64,000 nt of DNA from an uncultured Acidimicrobiales bacterium (GTDB lineage Bacteria; Actinomycetota; Acidimicrobiia; Acidimicrobiales; Aldehydirespiratoraceae), in contig CATQHS010000001.1 of the NCBI GenBank assembly GCA_958296055.1, positions 1,004,277 to 1,068,276 of the forward strand, read 5' to 3'. Below are positions 8,980 to 19,011 of this stretch, one piece after another (within the stretch, counting starts at the first letter, position 1; each line of letters opens with the position of its first letter). Below the pieces are notes generated by a model. That model had not been told where the DNA came from and did not search any database. It worked only from the letters and a program-made list of their open reading frames with translations. The position numbers were made by a program, and so were the translations under genes.

Positions 8980-9773
8980 GTGTCCATGATCCCTTTGCGC
9001 TGGGCGCCGTCGATGGGGATGTGGGCGCCGTTGACGAAGCTGGCCCGGGGCGAGGCGATGAAGGCCACCAGGTTGGCCACCTCATCGGGCTCGCAGATCC
9101 GGCCGATGGGGATGCTGGCCACGGCCAGGTCGTGGGCCGTGGCCTGGTCCACTCCCTTGTCCCGGGCGAACGCCTTCTCCAGCCCGTCCCAGCGGTCGGT
9201 GTTGACCGGACCGGGGTTGACCGTGTTGGTGCGTATGCCGTGGGGGGCGTACTGCTCGGCCAGCGACGAGGCGAAGTTGATGTCGGCGGCGTTGGCGATC
9301 CCGGCGGTCATCTCCCAGTAGCTCGGCTTCAGCCCGTCGTTGCCCACCACCAGCACTATCGAGCCCTCGCCGGCCGCTTTCATGTGGGGGATCACCGCCC
9401 GGCAGGTGCGCACGTACCCCATGAACTTCAGGTTGAGGCTCCCGAAGAACTGCTCCTCGGTGAGATCCTCGAGCAGGCCCCCGGGCGAGCTGCCCGCGCA
9501 GGTGATCAGGATGTCGATCCGCCCGAAGCGGTCCATGGTGGCGTCGACGGCCCGCTGCACGTCGTCGGTTCGGCCCATGTCCCCGGCCACGACCAAGACC
9601 TCCGCCTCGCCCTCGGCCCGCAGCTTGTTGGCCGCCGCCTCCAGGTTCTCGGCGTTGCGGGCGGTGATTACCACCGCGCAGCCCTCGCCACCGAGCAGCC
9701 GGGCGCAGGCGAACCCGATGCCCTTGCTGGCGCCGGTTATCAGCGCCACCTTGTCTCGCACTCCTAAGTCCAT
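8976..9773 (-). CDS. SDR-family oxidoreductase with degenerate active site
   Basis: About 265 residues from the ATG at 9773, preceded by GGAGG. The nucleotide-binding motif TGASKGIG and the structural motifs VNPGPVNTDRW and the CAG loop (ITCAGSS) are those of classical short-chain dehydrogenases. The usual Y-x3-K is missing: aligned on SLAEQYAPHGIRTN, the region reads TAGIANAADINF, placing Ala and Asn where Tyr and Lys are expected. It may use a variant mechanism or act non-catalytically. It is directly upstream of, and overlaps, the sulfatase. Confidence 0.85.
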   Translation of the reverse strand: MDLGVRDKVALITGASKGIGFACARLLGGEGCAVVITARNAENLEAAANKLRAEGEAEVLVVAGDMGRTDDVQRAVDATMDRFGRIDILITCAGSSPGGLLEDLTEEQFFGSLNLKFMGYVRTCRAVIPHMKAAGEGSIVLVVGNDGLKPSYWEMTAGIANAADINFASSLAEQYAPHGIRTNTVNPGPVNTDRWDGLEKAFARDKGVDQATAHDLAVASIPIGRICEPDEVANLVAFIASPRASFVNGAHIPIDGAQRKGIMDT

Positions 9774-9888
9774 GCCGCCTCCGATCCTGTTTCTCCGGGC
9801 TGCCCCGGGTTGCGAACCGCGGGGCCAGAGTACCCGAGCGGTCCGGGCCGGTTTCGCGGCGGGCCTCGGGCCGTGCCAGACTCGGGCC

Positions 9889-10269
9889 ATGGCGCAGAAC
9901 GTGCTGGGGCGAGAGCTGGAGCCCTGCTCTTACGACCCGCTGACCGGCTGGTTCCGGGACGGGTGCTGCAACACCGACACCGACGACCACGGGGTGCACA
10001 CGGTGTGCGCGGTGGTCACGGCCGAGTTCTTGGAGTTCTCGGCCTCGGTCGGCAACGACTTGGCCGCCCCCAACCATCGGATCGGCTTCGACGGACTCCG
10101 GCCCGGCGACCGGTGGTGCTTGTGCGCGTCGCGCTGGGCCGAGGCCTTCGAGGCCGGGGCGGCGCCGCCGGTCGTCCTCGAGGCCACCCACGCCCGGACC
10201 CTGGAGTGGGTCAGCCGCCGCGACCTGGAGGCCCACCGGTTCGAGCCGGCCCCTGAGGGCGAGGGCTGA
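9889..10269 (+). CDS. DUF2237 family protein
   Basis: About 126 residues. The start is set at the ATG at 9889 because the conserved family sequence begins there (NVLGRELEPCSYDPLTGW); the longer track ORF upstream is antisense to the SDR. DUF2237 hallmarks are present: RDGCCNTD, HTVCAVVTAEFLEF, GDRWCLCASRW and PPVVLEATH, with four cysteines in two pairs. The function of the family is unknown. It is a single gene, divergent from the SDR. Confidence 0.9.
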   Translation: MAQNVLGRELEPCSYDPLTGWFRDGCCNTDTDDHGVHTVCAVVTAEFLEFSASVGNDLAAPNHRIGFDGLRPGDRWCLCASRWAEAFEAGAAPPVVLEATHARTLEWVSRRDLEAHRFEPAPEGEG

Positions 10270-10355
10270 TCATCCCGCGGGCTCGGGTTCATCCGCTTCA
10301 CGCGCTGAACCTCGCCATGAGAACCATCCGCGCCCGCTTCTAGGCTGATCCGCCG

Positions 10356-11120
10356 GTGGACGACATCGCCATCCAGCGCCGCTCCGGCGCCCGCGTCCTG
10401 GAGATCAACCGGCCCGGCCGGGCCAACGCCCTGCGGCGCCAGACCATTCGGCGGCTGGCCGAGGCTCTCGGGGAGACCGAGGAGCAGGCCGCGGCGGACA
10501 GCTCGCTCCGCGGCGTCGTCATCGCCGGCGGCGGCGGCCGGTTCAGCGCCGGGGCCGACCTGGCCGAGCTGGAGGGAACGGCCGTCGACACCGGCTTCGA
10601 CCGCGAGTTGGCGTCGCTCACCGCGGCGATCGAGCGCTGCCCCCTGCCGGTGGTCGCCGCCGTCGAAGGGGCCTGCGTCGGGGCCGGCGTCGATCTGGCC
10701 TGGTCGTGCGACGCGGTGGTGGTGGCTCGGGCCGCCCGGGTGTGGCTGCCGGCGGCTCGGCTCGGGATCCTCTACAACCCCGCCGCGCTGGCCCGGCTCC
10801 ACGCCCGCCTGGGCGCCATGCCCCTCCGCCGGCTGGTGGTGCTCGGCGACCAGCTCAGCGGCGCCGACTTGGCGGCGGCCGGGGCGGCCGTGCCCGCCGA
10901 CGAGGGCCATGCCGTGGCGGTGGCGGTGGGGATCATCGACCGGGCCCCGGGGGCCTCCCCGGCCGTGGCGGCCGCCAAAGCCCTGCTGGCCTCGCTCGAC
11001 GCCGGATCGTTCGAGGCCTCGGCGTGGGAGGAGCGGCGCCGGGCCCTGGCCGACTCGCCGGAACGGCGCCGGCTCCTGCTGGACCACCGGAACTCGCTCG
11101 AAGGGCTCACCGAGGGATAG
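10356..11120 (+). CDS. Enoyl-CoA hydratase/isomerase-family protein
   Basis: About 254 residues from a GTG. Crotonase-fold features include the oxyanion-hole segment RFSAGADLAEL and VEGACVGAGVDLAWSCD. The two catalytic glutamates of enoyl-CoA hydratase are not conserved: the first position reads Asp in GVDLAW and the second reads Ala in LPAARLG. It may be an isomerase, a hydrolase, or another crotonase-fold enzyme. A TAGGCT box eight bases upstream of the GTG may be a leaderless -10. The 3' end is duplicated just downstream. Confidence 0.8.
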   Translation: MDDIAIQRRSGARVLEINRPGRANALRRQTIRRLAEALGETEEQAAADSSLRGVVIAGGGGRFSAGADLAELEGTAVDTGFDRELASLTAAIERCPLPVVAAVEGACVGAGVDLAWSCDAVVVARAARVWLPAARLGILYNPAALARLHARLGAMPLRRLVVLGDQLSGADLAAAGAAVPADEGHAVAVAVGIIDRAPGASPAVAAAKALLASLDAGSFEASAWEERRRALADSPERRRLLLDHRNSLEGLTEG

Positions 11121-11193
11121 CCGAACCCCGTAGTCCGGTTCGCTCGAGGGGCTCACCGAGGGATAGCCGAACCCCTCGGTCCGGTTCGCTCGA
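11103..11193. repeat. 45/46-bp tandem duplication of the gene's 3' end
   Basis: Copies at 11103-11147 and 11148-11193 both begin GGGCTCACCGAGGGATAG, the last codons and stop of the enoyl-CoA hydratase homologue. Each contains a CGAACC...GGTTCG inverted repeat (6-bp stem, 9-nt loop), so the duplication also doubled a possible weak terminator between convergent genes. Confidence 0.9.
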
Positions 11194-11195
11194 CG

Positions 11196-11768
11196 CTACC
11201 CACTCGGGGAGGGGACCGGGGTTCTGGGTGGGAGGAAACGGGCCGTGCTGCGGGCCCCGTCCACCTCCCACACCACCGCCGTCTCCCCGGTGGGCAGGGT
11301 CTGCACCTCGATGGCCCCGTCGTCGAGGTGCTCGTCGGTGTGGTCGGCGGAGTCCACGTAGAACTCGGCGTCGCACACCAGCCGGGTCTGGCCGTCGGTG
11401 TGCTCGACGTGGCGGGGGACCACCTCAAGGACTCGCAGCGCCCGGATCTCGTACACGTGGGCGCTGATCAGGGCCCAGCGCTCGACGATGGCCGGCGCCC
11501 CGGTCACCGCGGCGACGACCTCGGCGTCTTCGCACCCGGGAAGATCGGCGGGCCACTCCTCCAGCGGGTGGCGCGACCGCATCTCCAGCACGATCGCCAG
11601 CACGACCACGGCGATGGAAGCGCCCATCATCAGCAACATCGGCACCCAGAAGACAGCGCCGAGCTTGAAGCTGTCCCCGGCGGCGGCCTTTCGCCTCGAC
11701 TTCCTGCCCGTCTTCTCTTCGGTCTTTTCGTTCTCGGCCTTTTCGTTCCCGGTCTTCTCGTCGGTCAC
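11196..11768 (-). CDS. Hypothetical single-pass membrane protein
   Basis: About 190 residues, not recognised. The first ~33 residues are very rich in Lys and Glu (KTGNEKAENEKTEEKTGRK), followed by one transmembrane segment (FWVPMLLMMGASIAVVVLAIVL, residues ~40-61) and an Asp/Glu-rich C-terminal domain of ~125 residues. The arrangement suggests a cytoplasmic charged tail and an extracellular domain. Codon use matches neighbours. It is convergent with the enoyl-CoA hydratase homologue. Confidence 0.65.
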   Translation of the reverse strand: MTDEKTGNEKAENEKTEEKTGRKSRRKAAAGDSFKLGAVFWVPMLLMMGASIAVVVLAIVLEMRSRHPLEEWPADLPGCEDAEVVAAVTGAPAIVERWALISAHVYEIRALRVLEVVPRHVEHTDGQTRLVCDAEFYVDSADHTDEHLDDGAIEVQTLPTGETAVVWEVDGARSTARFLPPRTPVPSPSG

Positions 11769-11865
11769 CGCAAGCCCCCGTGATCGCGCCAGTCGGGGGA
11801 AGACCTGAACTCACAATACACTGTAAATATTCAAAATCAACTTGGATGCATTAACCGGGTTGAGA

Positions 11866-13404
11866 TCAGGGTTCGAGTATCCAGCCCGGCGGCAGATCAG
11901 CCCGGGCATGGGCGGCAAGGTCTGCGCCGGGATCGACCAGCCGGCGGGCCGGGCGGCCGTTCATGGCCACCCAGGCTTCGGCCCGCACCTCCGGGTCGGC
12001 CACCCCCCGGTCGCGGTAGTGGTCGGCGATGAGACGGGCGGCGGCGTGGATCAGGTCGGGGCGGGTGGCGGCGTGAGCGGCCTGCCAGTCGGTGAGCACC
12101 AGGCGAGGGTCGACCGTCCAGGTGTCGCCGGTCGCCGAGTCGGTGACGGCGTATTCGAGATGGCCGGCCTTCTCGGTGAGCATGACCCGCCAGGCCAGGT
12201 AGTAGCCCTCCTCGGTCCATCGGACGTTGCCGTCGGCGGCATAGTGGCGCAGGGGAAGGGCCAACTGCACGACGGCCAGCAAGCCCAGCAACGCCAGCCG
12301 GACCCGCCCCACCTCGGGGGGAGCCCCTCCCCCGCTGGCCGGCTCGGCATCGCCAGTCAGGCCCTCCCCGCCGGTCTGGCCCTCTCCCGCTCGGACGGGG
12401 CCGGAGACAAAGGCGCGGGCGCGGGCGGCGCGGGCGAGGCGGCGGGGCCAGTCGGGATCGAAGAACACCAGGGCGGCCAGGATCATCACCCCCGGGAAGA
12501 TCCCGATCTGGAACAGAGCGCCAGTGGCCAGGTGGAAGGCGACCAGTGCGGCGAAGGCCCAGGGCCGGGTGCGCCGCCACAGCAGCCAGCCGACGACGGT
12601 GCAGTCGAAGAACGCCCCCGACCAAGAGGCCAGGTAGGCGACGGCGGGCTCGTCTAGCAGCGGGCCGATCAGCAGGAGGTGAGTCCGGTCGGCCAGCCAG
12701 ATGCGCAGGGGCTGGGCCTCCAAGAGCCAGTCCGGGTTGAGCTTGGCCAGCCCGGCGAACCCGTAGACGACGGCGACCTGGGCCCGCAGCGCCCACACCG
12801 CACCGGCCGGGACCATCGGCGAGGCCGCCACCCGGCCCCGGGCCGCGTCCAGCGACCAGTGATGCCCGACCGGCAGCAGCCACAGCAACACCCCGGCCAG
12901 GGTGACGAACCAGTAGTGGTTGAGGTACAGCGACGCTTCGATCAACTCGGCGTAGGAGAACCCGACCACGAACAGCGCCGCGGCCAGGCGGTGGCGGTAG
13001 CCCGCGGCGATGCAGAGCCCGAGGCCGGCCAGAGCGGCCATGTGGAGGTGCATCCACGGGGCGGCCAGGGGGCGGACCCACTCGAACCCGGGGTAGGTGA
13101 GATGGTGGGCCGGTTCGAGATAGAGGGCGCCGACCCAGCCCTTCGCCAGGAAGCGGATCGAGCCGAAGGCGACCAGCAGGCCGTAGGCCATCCGGAAGGC
13201 GGCTGCCGAGTCGGCCGGCACCGGTCGCTTCGCCGCAGTCGCCAGCCTCCCGAGGAGGGCCCGGGCCGCGGCGGCCGGGCCCGAGACGGCCGGGGCCGGT
13301 GCGGCCGCGGCGGCCGGGGTCGGTGCGGCCGCGGCGGCCGGGGTCGGTGCGGCCGCGGCTACGGGAGCGGCGGGCGGGTCAGGCTCCGGTATCCCCGTCG
13401 GCAT
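11866..13404 (-). CDS. HTTM-domain protein, vitamin K-dependent gamma-carboxylase-like
   Basis: About 512 residues, multi-pass. Conserved HTTM features are visible: SLYLNHYWFV within a membrane segment, and VVYGFAGLAKLNPDW, which lines up with the human carboxylase region holding the catalytic Lys (KKLDADW). A soluble C-terminal region follows. Bacterial HTTM proteins are mostly uncharacterised. The N-terminus is an Ala/Pro tract built from a 24-bp tandem repeat, so the true start may lie downstream. The ORF overlaps the end of the imelysin gene by 26 bp and is the last gene of an imelysin/di-heme operon read leftward. Confidence 0.8.
   Translation of the reverse strand: MPTGIPEPDPPAAPVAAAAPTPAAAAAPTPAAAAAPAPAVSGPAAAARALLGRLATAAKRPVPADSAAAFRMAYGLLVAFGSIRFLAKGWVGALYLEPAHHLTYPGFEWVRPLAAPWMHLHMAALAGLGLCIAAGYRHRLAAALFVVGFSYAELIEASLYLNHYWFVTLAGVLLWLLPVGHHWSLDAARGRVAASPMVPAGAVWALRAQVAVVYGFAGLAKLNPDWLLEAQPLRIWLADRTHLLLIGPLLDEPAVAYLASWSGAFFDCTVVGWLLWRRTRPWAFAALVAFHLATGALFQIGIFPGVMILAALVFFDPDWPRRLARAARARAFVSGPVRAGEGQTGGEGLTGDAEPASGGGAPPEVGRVRLALLGLLAVVQLALPLRHYAADGNVRWTEEGYYLAWRVMLTEKAGHLEYAVTDSATGDTWTVDPRLVLTDWQAAHAATRPDLIHAAARLIADHYRDRGVADPEVRAEAWVAMNGRPARRLVDPGADLAAHARADLPPGWILEP
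13289..13360. repeat. Three 24-bp tandem repeats at the 5' end of the HTTM gene
   Basis: Units at 13289, 13313 and 13337 follow the consensus GCCGGGGTCGGTGCGGCCGC plus four bases. They encode the Ala/Pro-rich N-terminus. The 24-bp unit keeps the frame, so copy number can vary without inactivating the gene. Confidence 0.9.
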
Positions 13405-14436
13405 CGCTGAACCCGATGGTCACCCCGAGTTGGCTCACCACCTCGGTGGCGACGGTGATCTGCAGATCCTTGATGGCGGCGCGGGCCGCGCTGACCGTCT
13501 GGGGCGAGGCCGCAACCGCGTCGAGCAGGGGCGGCTCGATGGCGGCCACCGCGGTTGCGGCCGCGGCGAACCGGGCAGCCAGGCTGCCGGCCAAGTCGTC
13601 GCCGAGCAGGGGGCTCAGGCCGCCGGGGGTCTCGTCTGTGCCTATCAGCACGGCCCTCAGTCCCTCCAGGCGACCGGCCAGGTCAACCGCGCCCAACCCG
13701 GCCGGGCCCTCGGCGATCCGGCTCGGGTCGGCCTCCCGGCCCATCTCCCCCAGGGCAGCGCCCAGTTCCAGGTCGGTGATGGACTCGAGCAGGAAGACGG
13801 CGTCGTTGACCACGGCATCAAGGCCGGACCCGTCAGGGTCGGCGAAGACGGCCCGGTAGGGGCCGCCGCTCTCAAAGTCGGCGGTCCAGTCGGCGGGCAG
13901 CAGGGCGGCCTCGGCCGCGATCACCTCGGCCACTCCGGCCAGGTAGGCGCAGCGCCGCTCGTCAGCCAGTTCGTCCAGCACGGCCGCGGCGCCGGGGGGT
14001 CCGAGCAGGTAGTCGACCGCGCCCAGGCCGCGCTGGTCGGCGCCGATGCGGCGGGCCAACCGGTCATAGTCGATCTCGACGGCGGCGTCGGCGATCAGAT
14101 CCTCGATCTCTTCGGCCGAGACCGGCCAGTCGATGACGGCCCAGGACCTCCGTTCCATGACCGGGCCGACCCACATCGCCTCGCTGAAGGACCAGTCGGC
14201 CCGGGCCGCCTCCAAGGCCCGGCGGGCGGCGGCCAGGTCGCCGGGCTCCAGGGTCGAGCAGAGCTCGGCGGCCGCGCCGGCCAGCGCCTCGGCGCTGGCC
14301 GCCAGCCGCTCATAGGCCGGGATGATCACCTCGTCGGCCAAGTCCCCGAGCACGTCGGCCCGCTCGGGAGGCCCGCCTCCGCACCCGGCCGCCAAAGCCC
14401 ACGCGGCGACGATGACCGCCGCGGCCGGCCGAAAGG

Positions 14437-14440
<4 letters not shown>
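13379..14440 (-). CDS. Imelysin-family lipoprotein
   Basis: About 353 residues with a signal peptide ending in a lipobox (ALAAGC). The imelysin (M75-like) fold is suggested by LEAARADWSFSEAMWVGP and by the helical segment QRGLGAVDYLLG. The GxHxxE iron-site motif of imelysins is degenerate here (GLGAVD), unlike the second imelysin in this operon. The GTG start overlaps the stop of the upstream di-heme gene as GTGA. Imelysin-like proteins are often iron-regulated and periplasmic or surface-bound. Confidence 0.82.
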
Positions 14441-15826
<1,386 letters not shown>

Positions 15827-15828
<2 letters not shown>

Positions 15829-15918
15829 GGCTCAGCTCGTGTTGACGGTTGCGTTGACGGTCACGCCGATGGCCCGAGCTGTAAGGCTCAGCTCACGTTG
15901 ATGGTCACGCCGATGGCC
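15827..15918. repeat. Duplicated 3' end of the imelysin gene
   Basis: AAGGCTCAGCTC...GGTCACGCCGATGGCC occurs at 15827-15874 and 15883-15918, differing mainly by a 12-bp insert. On the minus strand each copy encodes AIGVT(I/V)N...S plus a stop. The extra copy makes up the spacer between imelysin and the di-heme gene. Confidence 0.88.
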
Positions 15919-17060
15919 TCGGCCGCGTCCACGATGGTGTCGGTCTGGGCTTCGAGCGCCTCGATGCCGGCCAGGACCGAACGGCGGCCGGGGTCGTCGT
16001 CGGACACGCCGTCCACCAGATGCCGGTCGAACGGGGATGGGATGGCCCGGACCGCGGCCAGGCTGGCCGAGACCTCCGACTTCAGCTTGCCGGCCAGGTC
16101 GGCGTCGGCCTCTCTCACCAAGTCGAGGACCCCCGGTCCGGACACGCCGCCGGGGTAGCTGCCGATGAGGACCATCTCGATGCCCCGGGCATTGCCGATG
16201 ATGTCGCTGACCGTGTTGTCGGAGAAGCAGGAGTGCTCGTCCTCCTGGGACCGCTCGGAATAGGCGACGTTCATCCGCTCTCCGGCCAGCTCGCCCCGGG
16301 ACAGCTCGCCGATGCCGGTGATCATCCGCCGCAGCGCCTCGCCTCGGCCGGCCGACTCGAACTCGGCCCGGTAGTTGCCGCCGCCGGGGGCCCAGGCGTC
16401 CACCAGTTCCCGGAGGTGGGACACCAGCAGGTCCGAGGCGGTGGCCAGGTAGGCGGCTCGGCGGTCGGCGTTGGGGGCGGTGGTGTAGTCGGCGAACGGC
16501 CGGTCGCCGGGCCCGTCGAGGCTGAGGTCCTGGCCCCACAGCAGGAACTCAATGGCGTGCCAGCCGGTGGAGACGTTGGCCTCGCCGCCCTCTTCGTTCA
16601 GCGACGCCAGCACGCCGGCGTCGATGACCGGGAAGGCATCGGGGTCGTTGACGATGCCTGCGCCCGAGGCGCCTTCGACGTAGTCGATGTAGGCCTCGTC
16701 GAGGGGCCAGGCGTTGATGAGCCCCTCGGTGCCCGTCGCCTCGTCGTCGATGGGGCCCCCGTAGAACCGGAAGGCTTCGGTGGGGCCGTAATCGTCCCTG
16801 GCCACCAGCCAGGCCTGCCGGGCCGCCTTCAGCGACGCGGGGCCGGGGGCCTCGACGAAGGCGTCGATGGCCGCGTCCATGGCCATGGCCGACTGGAGGC
16901 TCACCCGGTAGGACGAGTGAACGCCGGCCGCGTAGTTGGCCACGGCCGCGTCGAGCGAGGCCGGGTCGGGGGACGAGTTGTCGGAGCCGCAGGCCGCGAC
17001 GGTCAGGCCGAGTATGGCCAGGATCGCGGCGAGCAGGGGGAATGGGCTGTTTCGCTTCAT
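15888..17060 (-). CDS. Imelysin-family lipoprotein with intact GxHxxE motif
   Basis: About 390 residues from the ATG at 17060; the track's earlier start is rejected because a promoter palindrome lies there. The signal peptide ends in a lipobox (LTVAAC). The imelysin motif GWHAIEFLLWGQD contains GxHxxE, and other hallmarks are ARDDYGPTEAFRFY and MNVAYSERSQEDEHSCFSDNT. Proteins of this class bind iron or haem-linked ligands or act in iron uptake. It is the first gene of the operon imelysin, di-heme oxidoreductase, imelysin, HTTM. A -35/-10 pair with a DtxR-like palindrome lies directly upstream. Confidence 0.9.
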   Translation of the reverse strand: MKRNSPFPLLAAILAILGLTVAACGSDNSSPDPASLDAAVANYAAGVHSSYRVSLQSAMAMDAAIDAFVEAPGPASLKAARQAWLVARDDYGPTEAFRFYGGPIDDEATGTEGLINAWPLDEAYIDYVEGASGAGIVNDPDAFPVIDAGVLASLNEEGGEANVSTGWHAIEFLLWGQDLSLDGPGDRPFADYTTAPNADRRAAYLATASDLLVSHLRELVDAWAPGGGNYRAEFESAGRGEALRRMITGIGELSRGELAGERMNVAYSERSQEDEHSCFSDNTVSDIIGNARGIEMVLIGSYPGGVSGPGVLDLVREADADLAGKLKSEVSASLAAVRAIPSPFDRHLVDGVSDDDPGRRSVLAGIEALEAQTDTIVDAAEAIGVTINVS

Positions 17061-17066
17061 GAGTAG

Positions 17067-17096
17067 ATGATAGGTATACCTAACAACTACTAGCAA
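17067..17096 (-). promoter_or_regulatory. Promoter with DtxR/IdeR-like palindrome
   Basis: On the minus strand TTGCTA (17096-17091) and TATCAT (17072-17067) are 18 bp apart, and TATCAT ends six bases before the ATG, so the mRNA is probably leaderless. The spacer holds TAGGTATACCTA (17071-17082), a perfect 12-bp palindrome resembling metal-dependent DtxR/IdeR/MntR operators. A bound repressor would cover the -10 box. Confidence 0.65.
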
Positions 17097-17134
17097 CTCT
17101 GCCGATCAGTTTCTCATGGCCTCGGCTAACGCGA

Positions 17135-17680
17135 TCAGGTCACCGCCTCTATCAGGGGGCTAGGGGCGTGCCGGGCGGCCGGGAGGCGCAGGCAGGCGTC
17201 GTCGGGGATGTCGCTCTCGTCCAGGGTGCGGGCGTCGGCCAGCCGGAAGGTCATGGGCTGGTGGGGCAGGCCGTGGTAGGCGATCAGCGGGCCAGCCCTG
17301 TCCCAGCCCAGGCGCTCGAAGAAGGTGACGTTCTGCACCTGCACGATGGCGTCCATGACGTCGCCGCCGGCCGCGGCGGCCGTGGCCACCGCGAAGCGCA
17401 CCAGGCGGGCGCCGACCATCCCGGCCCTATGTCCGGCCAGCACGGCCAGGCGGTCGCCCTTCCACCGCCCGGCCCCGTCGGTGCGGTACAGCCGGACCGT
17501 GCCCACCGCCGCCGACCCCCGGCCGGCCACGACGTGGATGGTGGACAGGTCCCGGTCCCGGTCGTCGAGGTCGGTGATGGGTATGACCCGCTGCTCCTCC
17601 ACGAAGACCCGGTGCCGGATGCGGAAGTGCCAGTTGCGGGCCTGGGGGGTGACCGCCCGCCAGCACTCGACCCGGTTCAT
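17135..17680 (-). CDS. GNAT acetyltransferase, MSMEG_0567/Sll0786 (NitE) type
   Basis: About 181 residues. The GNAT-like pattern starts with WHFRIRHRVFVEEQRVI, then STIHVVAGRG and GTVRLYRTDGAGRWKGDRLAV, and ends with VQNVTFFERLGW. This matches the acetyltransferase that accompanies the MSMEG_0568-type radical SAM protein in Nit1C/nitrogen-starvation clusters, and such a gene is directly upstream here. The substrate is unknown. The ATG (17678-17680) lies in a 25-bp repeat copied from the end of the radical SAM gene. Confidence 0.78.
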   Translation of the reverse strand: MNRVECWRAVTPQARNWHFRIRHRVFVEEQRVIPITDLDDRDRDLSTIHVVAGRGSAAVGTVRLYRTDGAGRWKGDRLAVLAGHRAGMVGARLVRFAVATAAAAGGDVMDAIVQVQNVTFFERLGWDRAGPLIAYHGLPHQPMTFRLADARTLDESDIPDDACLRLPAARHAPSPLIEAVT

Positions 17681-17771
17681 GCGGCCTCAGCCCAGGGCCC
17701 GGGCGGGGGCGCCGACCGCCGCTGCTGCCACCGTTGCCGCCGAGTCCATGCGGCCTCAGCCCAGGGCCCGG
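17678..17771. repeat. 25-bp direct repeat at the radical SAM/GNAT junction
   Basis: CATGCGGCCTCAGCCCAGGG plus CCCGG is identical at 17678-17702 and 17747-17771 (period 69). On the minus strand it carries the last codons and TGA of the radical SAM gene followed by an ATG. One copy ends the radical SAM gene and the other supplies the GNAT start. Confidence 0.92.
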
Positions 17772-18874
17772 ACCGGGATGAGGTTGCGGTCGGCGGGAGC
17801 CTGCAGTTCCCGCTCCATGGCCCCCACCGGCGAGCAGGCCTGACAGCGGGCGCAGCCGGCCGTAACCCGGTCGGCGGTGAGGCCCCGCTCCACCAGGTAG
17901 GGGGCCACCTGGCGAGCCACCCGGTCCACGTAGTCGGGCGCAGGGGGCAGCACGTCGGCCATGAGCGAGCCGGGAACGGGCCGCAGCGGCACGATGAAGG
18001 GGTAGACGCCGATGTCCACCGCCCGCCAGCAGCCCTCGACGATGAGGTCGGGGTCCTCGCCCATGCCCAGGATCACGTAGGTGGACACCTGGCCCTCGCC
18101 GAACCGCCCCACCGCGTGCTCCCAGGCCTCGAAGTAACGCTCGATGCCGGTGCGGTGCTTGGGCGGGGCTACCCACTCCAGCACGGCCGGGTCGAAGGTC
18201 TCCACGTGGATGCCGACCGAGTCGATGCCCCTGTCGGCCACCTTGTCGATCACGGCCAGGTCGTCGGGCGGCTCGAACTGGACCTCCACCGGCAGGCCCG
18301 ACGCCTCCTTCATGGCCTGGCCGCAGCGGGCCGCGTACAGGGCGCCCTTGTCGGGGCCGTAGGTGGAGCCGGTGGTGAGGGTGATGTCCACCGCGCCGTC
18401 GAGTTCTTTGGCCGCGGCGGCCACCTCGGCGAGTTGGGCCGGGCGCTTCACCGTCACCGTGTTGCCCGAGGCCAGCGACACGCCGATCCCGCAGAACCGG
18501 CATTGGTCGTCGTTGCCCCAGTAGGCGCAGGTCTGGAGCACGGTGCTGGCCAGCGAGTCGAGGTGCATGAGGGCGAGCTGCCAGTAGGGGACGCCGTCGG
18601 CGGTGGTGAGGTCGTAGAAGCGGGGCCGGTCGGCGGGGGCGGCTGCGGCCAGGCGCACCCCGTCGGCGTAGATGCCGAACCCGGCGTCTTCAGGCTCGAG
18701 CGTGTAGGGGGAGCCGGCCACGAACCCGGCGTCCACCGGCACGGTCACCGCCGTGCCCTCGATCCAGATCATCCCGGCGTCGGAGGGCCCGGCCCCGCCC
18801 GGCCGGCGCTCGAACGGGGCGTTGACCCGCAGCCCCCGGTACTGCAGATCAATGATCAGGTCGGCCAGCTTCAC
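17756..18874 (-). CDS. Radical SAM protein, MSMEG_0568 (NitD) family
   Basis: About 372 residues. The cluster-binding cysteines are spaced unusually, CAYWGNDDQCRFCGIG (C-x8-C-x2-C), as in the MSMEG_0568 family. More cysteines near the C-terminus (CARCQACSPVG) may hold an auxiliary cluster. It contains LTTGSTYGPDKG and VGIHVETFDPAVLEWV of the TIM barrel. In Nit1C clusters this gene stands beside a nitrilase and GNAT and is linked to nitrogen starvation and cyanide assimilation. No nitrilase is in this window. The product of the reaction is unknown. Confidence 0.82.
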   Translation of the reverse strand: MKLADLIIDLQYRGLRVNAPFERRPGGAGPSDAGMIWIEGTAVTVPVDAGFVAGSPYTLEPEDAGFGIYADGVRLAAAAPADRPRFYDLTTADGVPYWQLALMHLDSLASTVLQTCAYWGNDDQCRFCGIGVSLASGNTVTVKRPAQLAEVAAAAKELDGAVDITLTTGSTYGPDKGALYAARCGQAMKEASGLPVEVQFEPPDDLAVIDKVADRGIDSVGIHVETFDPAVLEWVAPPKHRTGIERYFEAWEHAVGRFGEGQVSTYVILGMGEDPDLIVEGCWRAVDIGVYPFIVPLRPVPGSLMADVLPPAPDYVDRVARQVAPYLVERGLTADRVTAGCARCQACSPVGAMERELQAPADRNLIPVRALG

Positions 18875-18999
18875 GGCGCCGCGGCCGATCGGAGTCGAGA
18901 CGGGTCACGCGTCATCGGCTCTGACCGTAGCCGGGAAGACTCCGCAGCGTCACCCTCGGCCGCCTCCCCCGGCACTGTGGTTTACCTCACATATTACTG

Positions 19000-19011
19000 T
19001 AAAATCATTAG
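19000..19011 (+). promoter_or_regulatory. Leaderless-type -10 box
   Basis: TAAAAT at 19000-19005 lies six bases before the ATG at 19012, in an AT-rich tract between GC-rich genes. Confidence 0.5.

Noticed and set aside
7397-9085. 562-aa minus-strand ORF over the sulfatase
   Set aside because: Arg/Pro-rich out-of-frame reading. The sulfatase motifs are in the frame of the 7417-8862 ORF.
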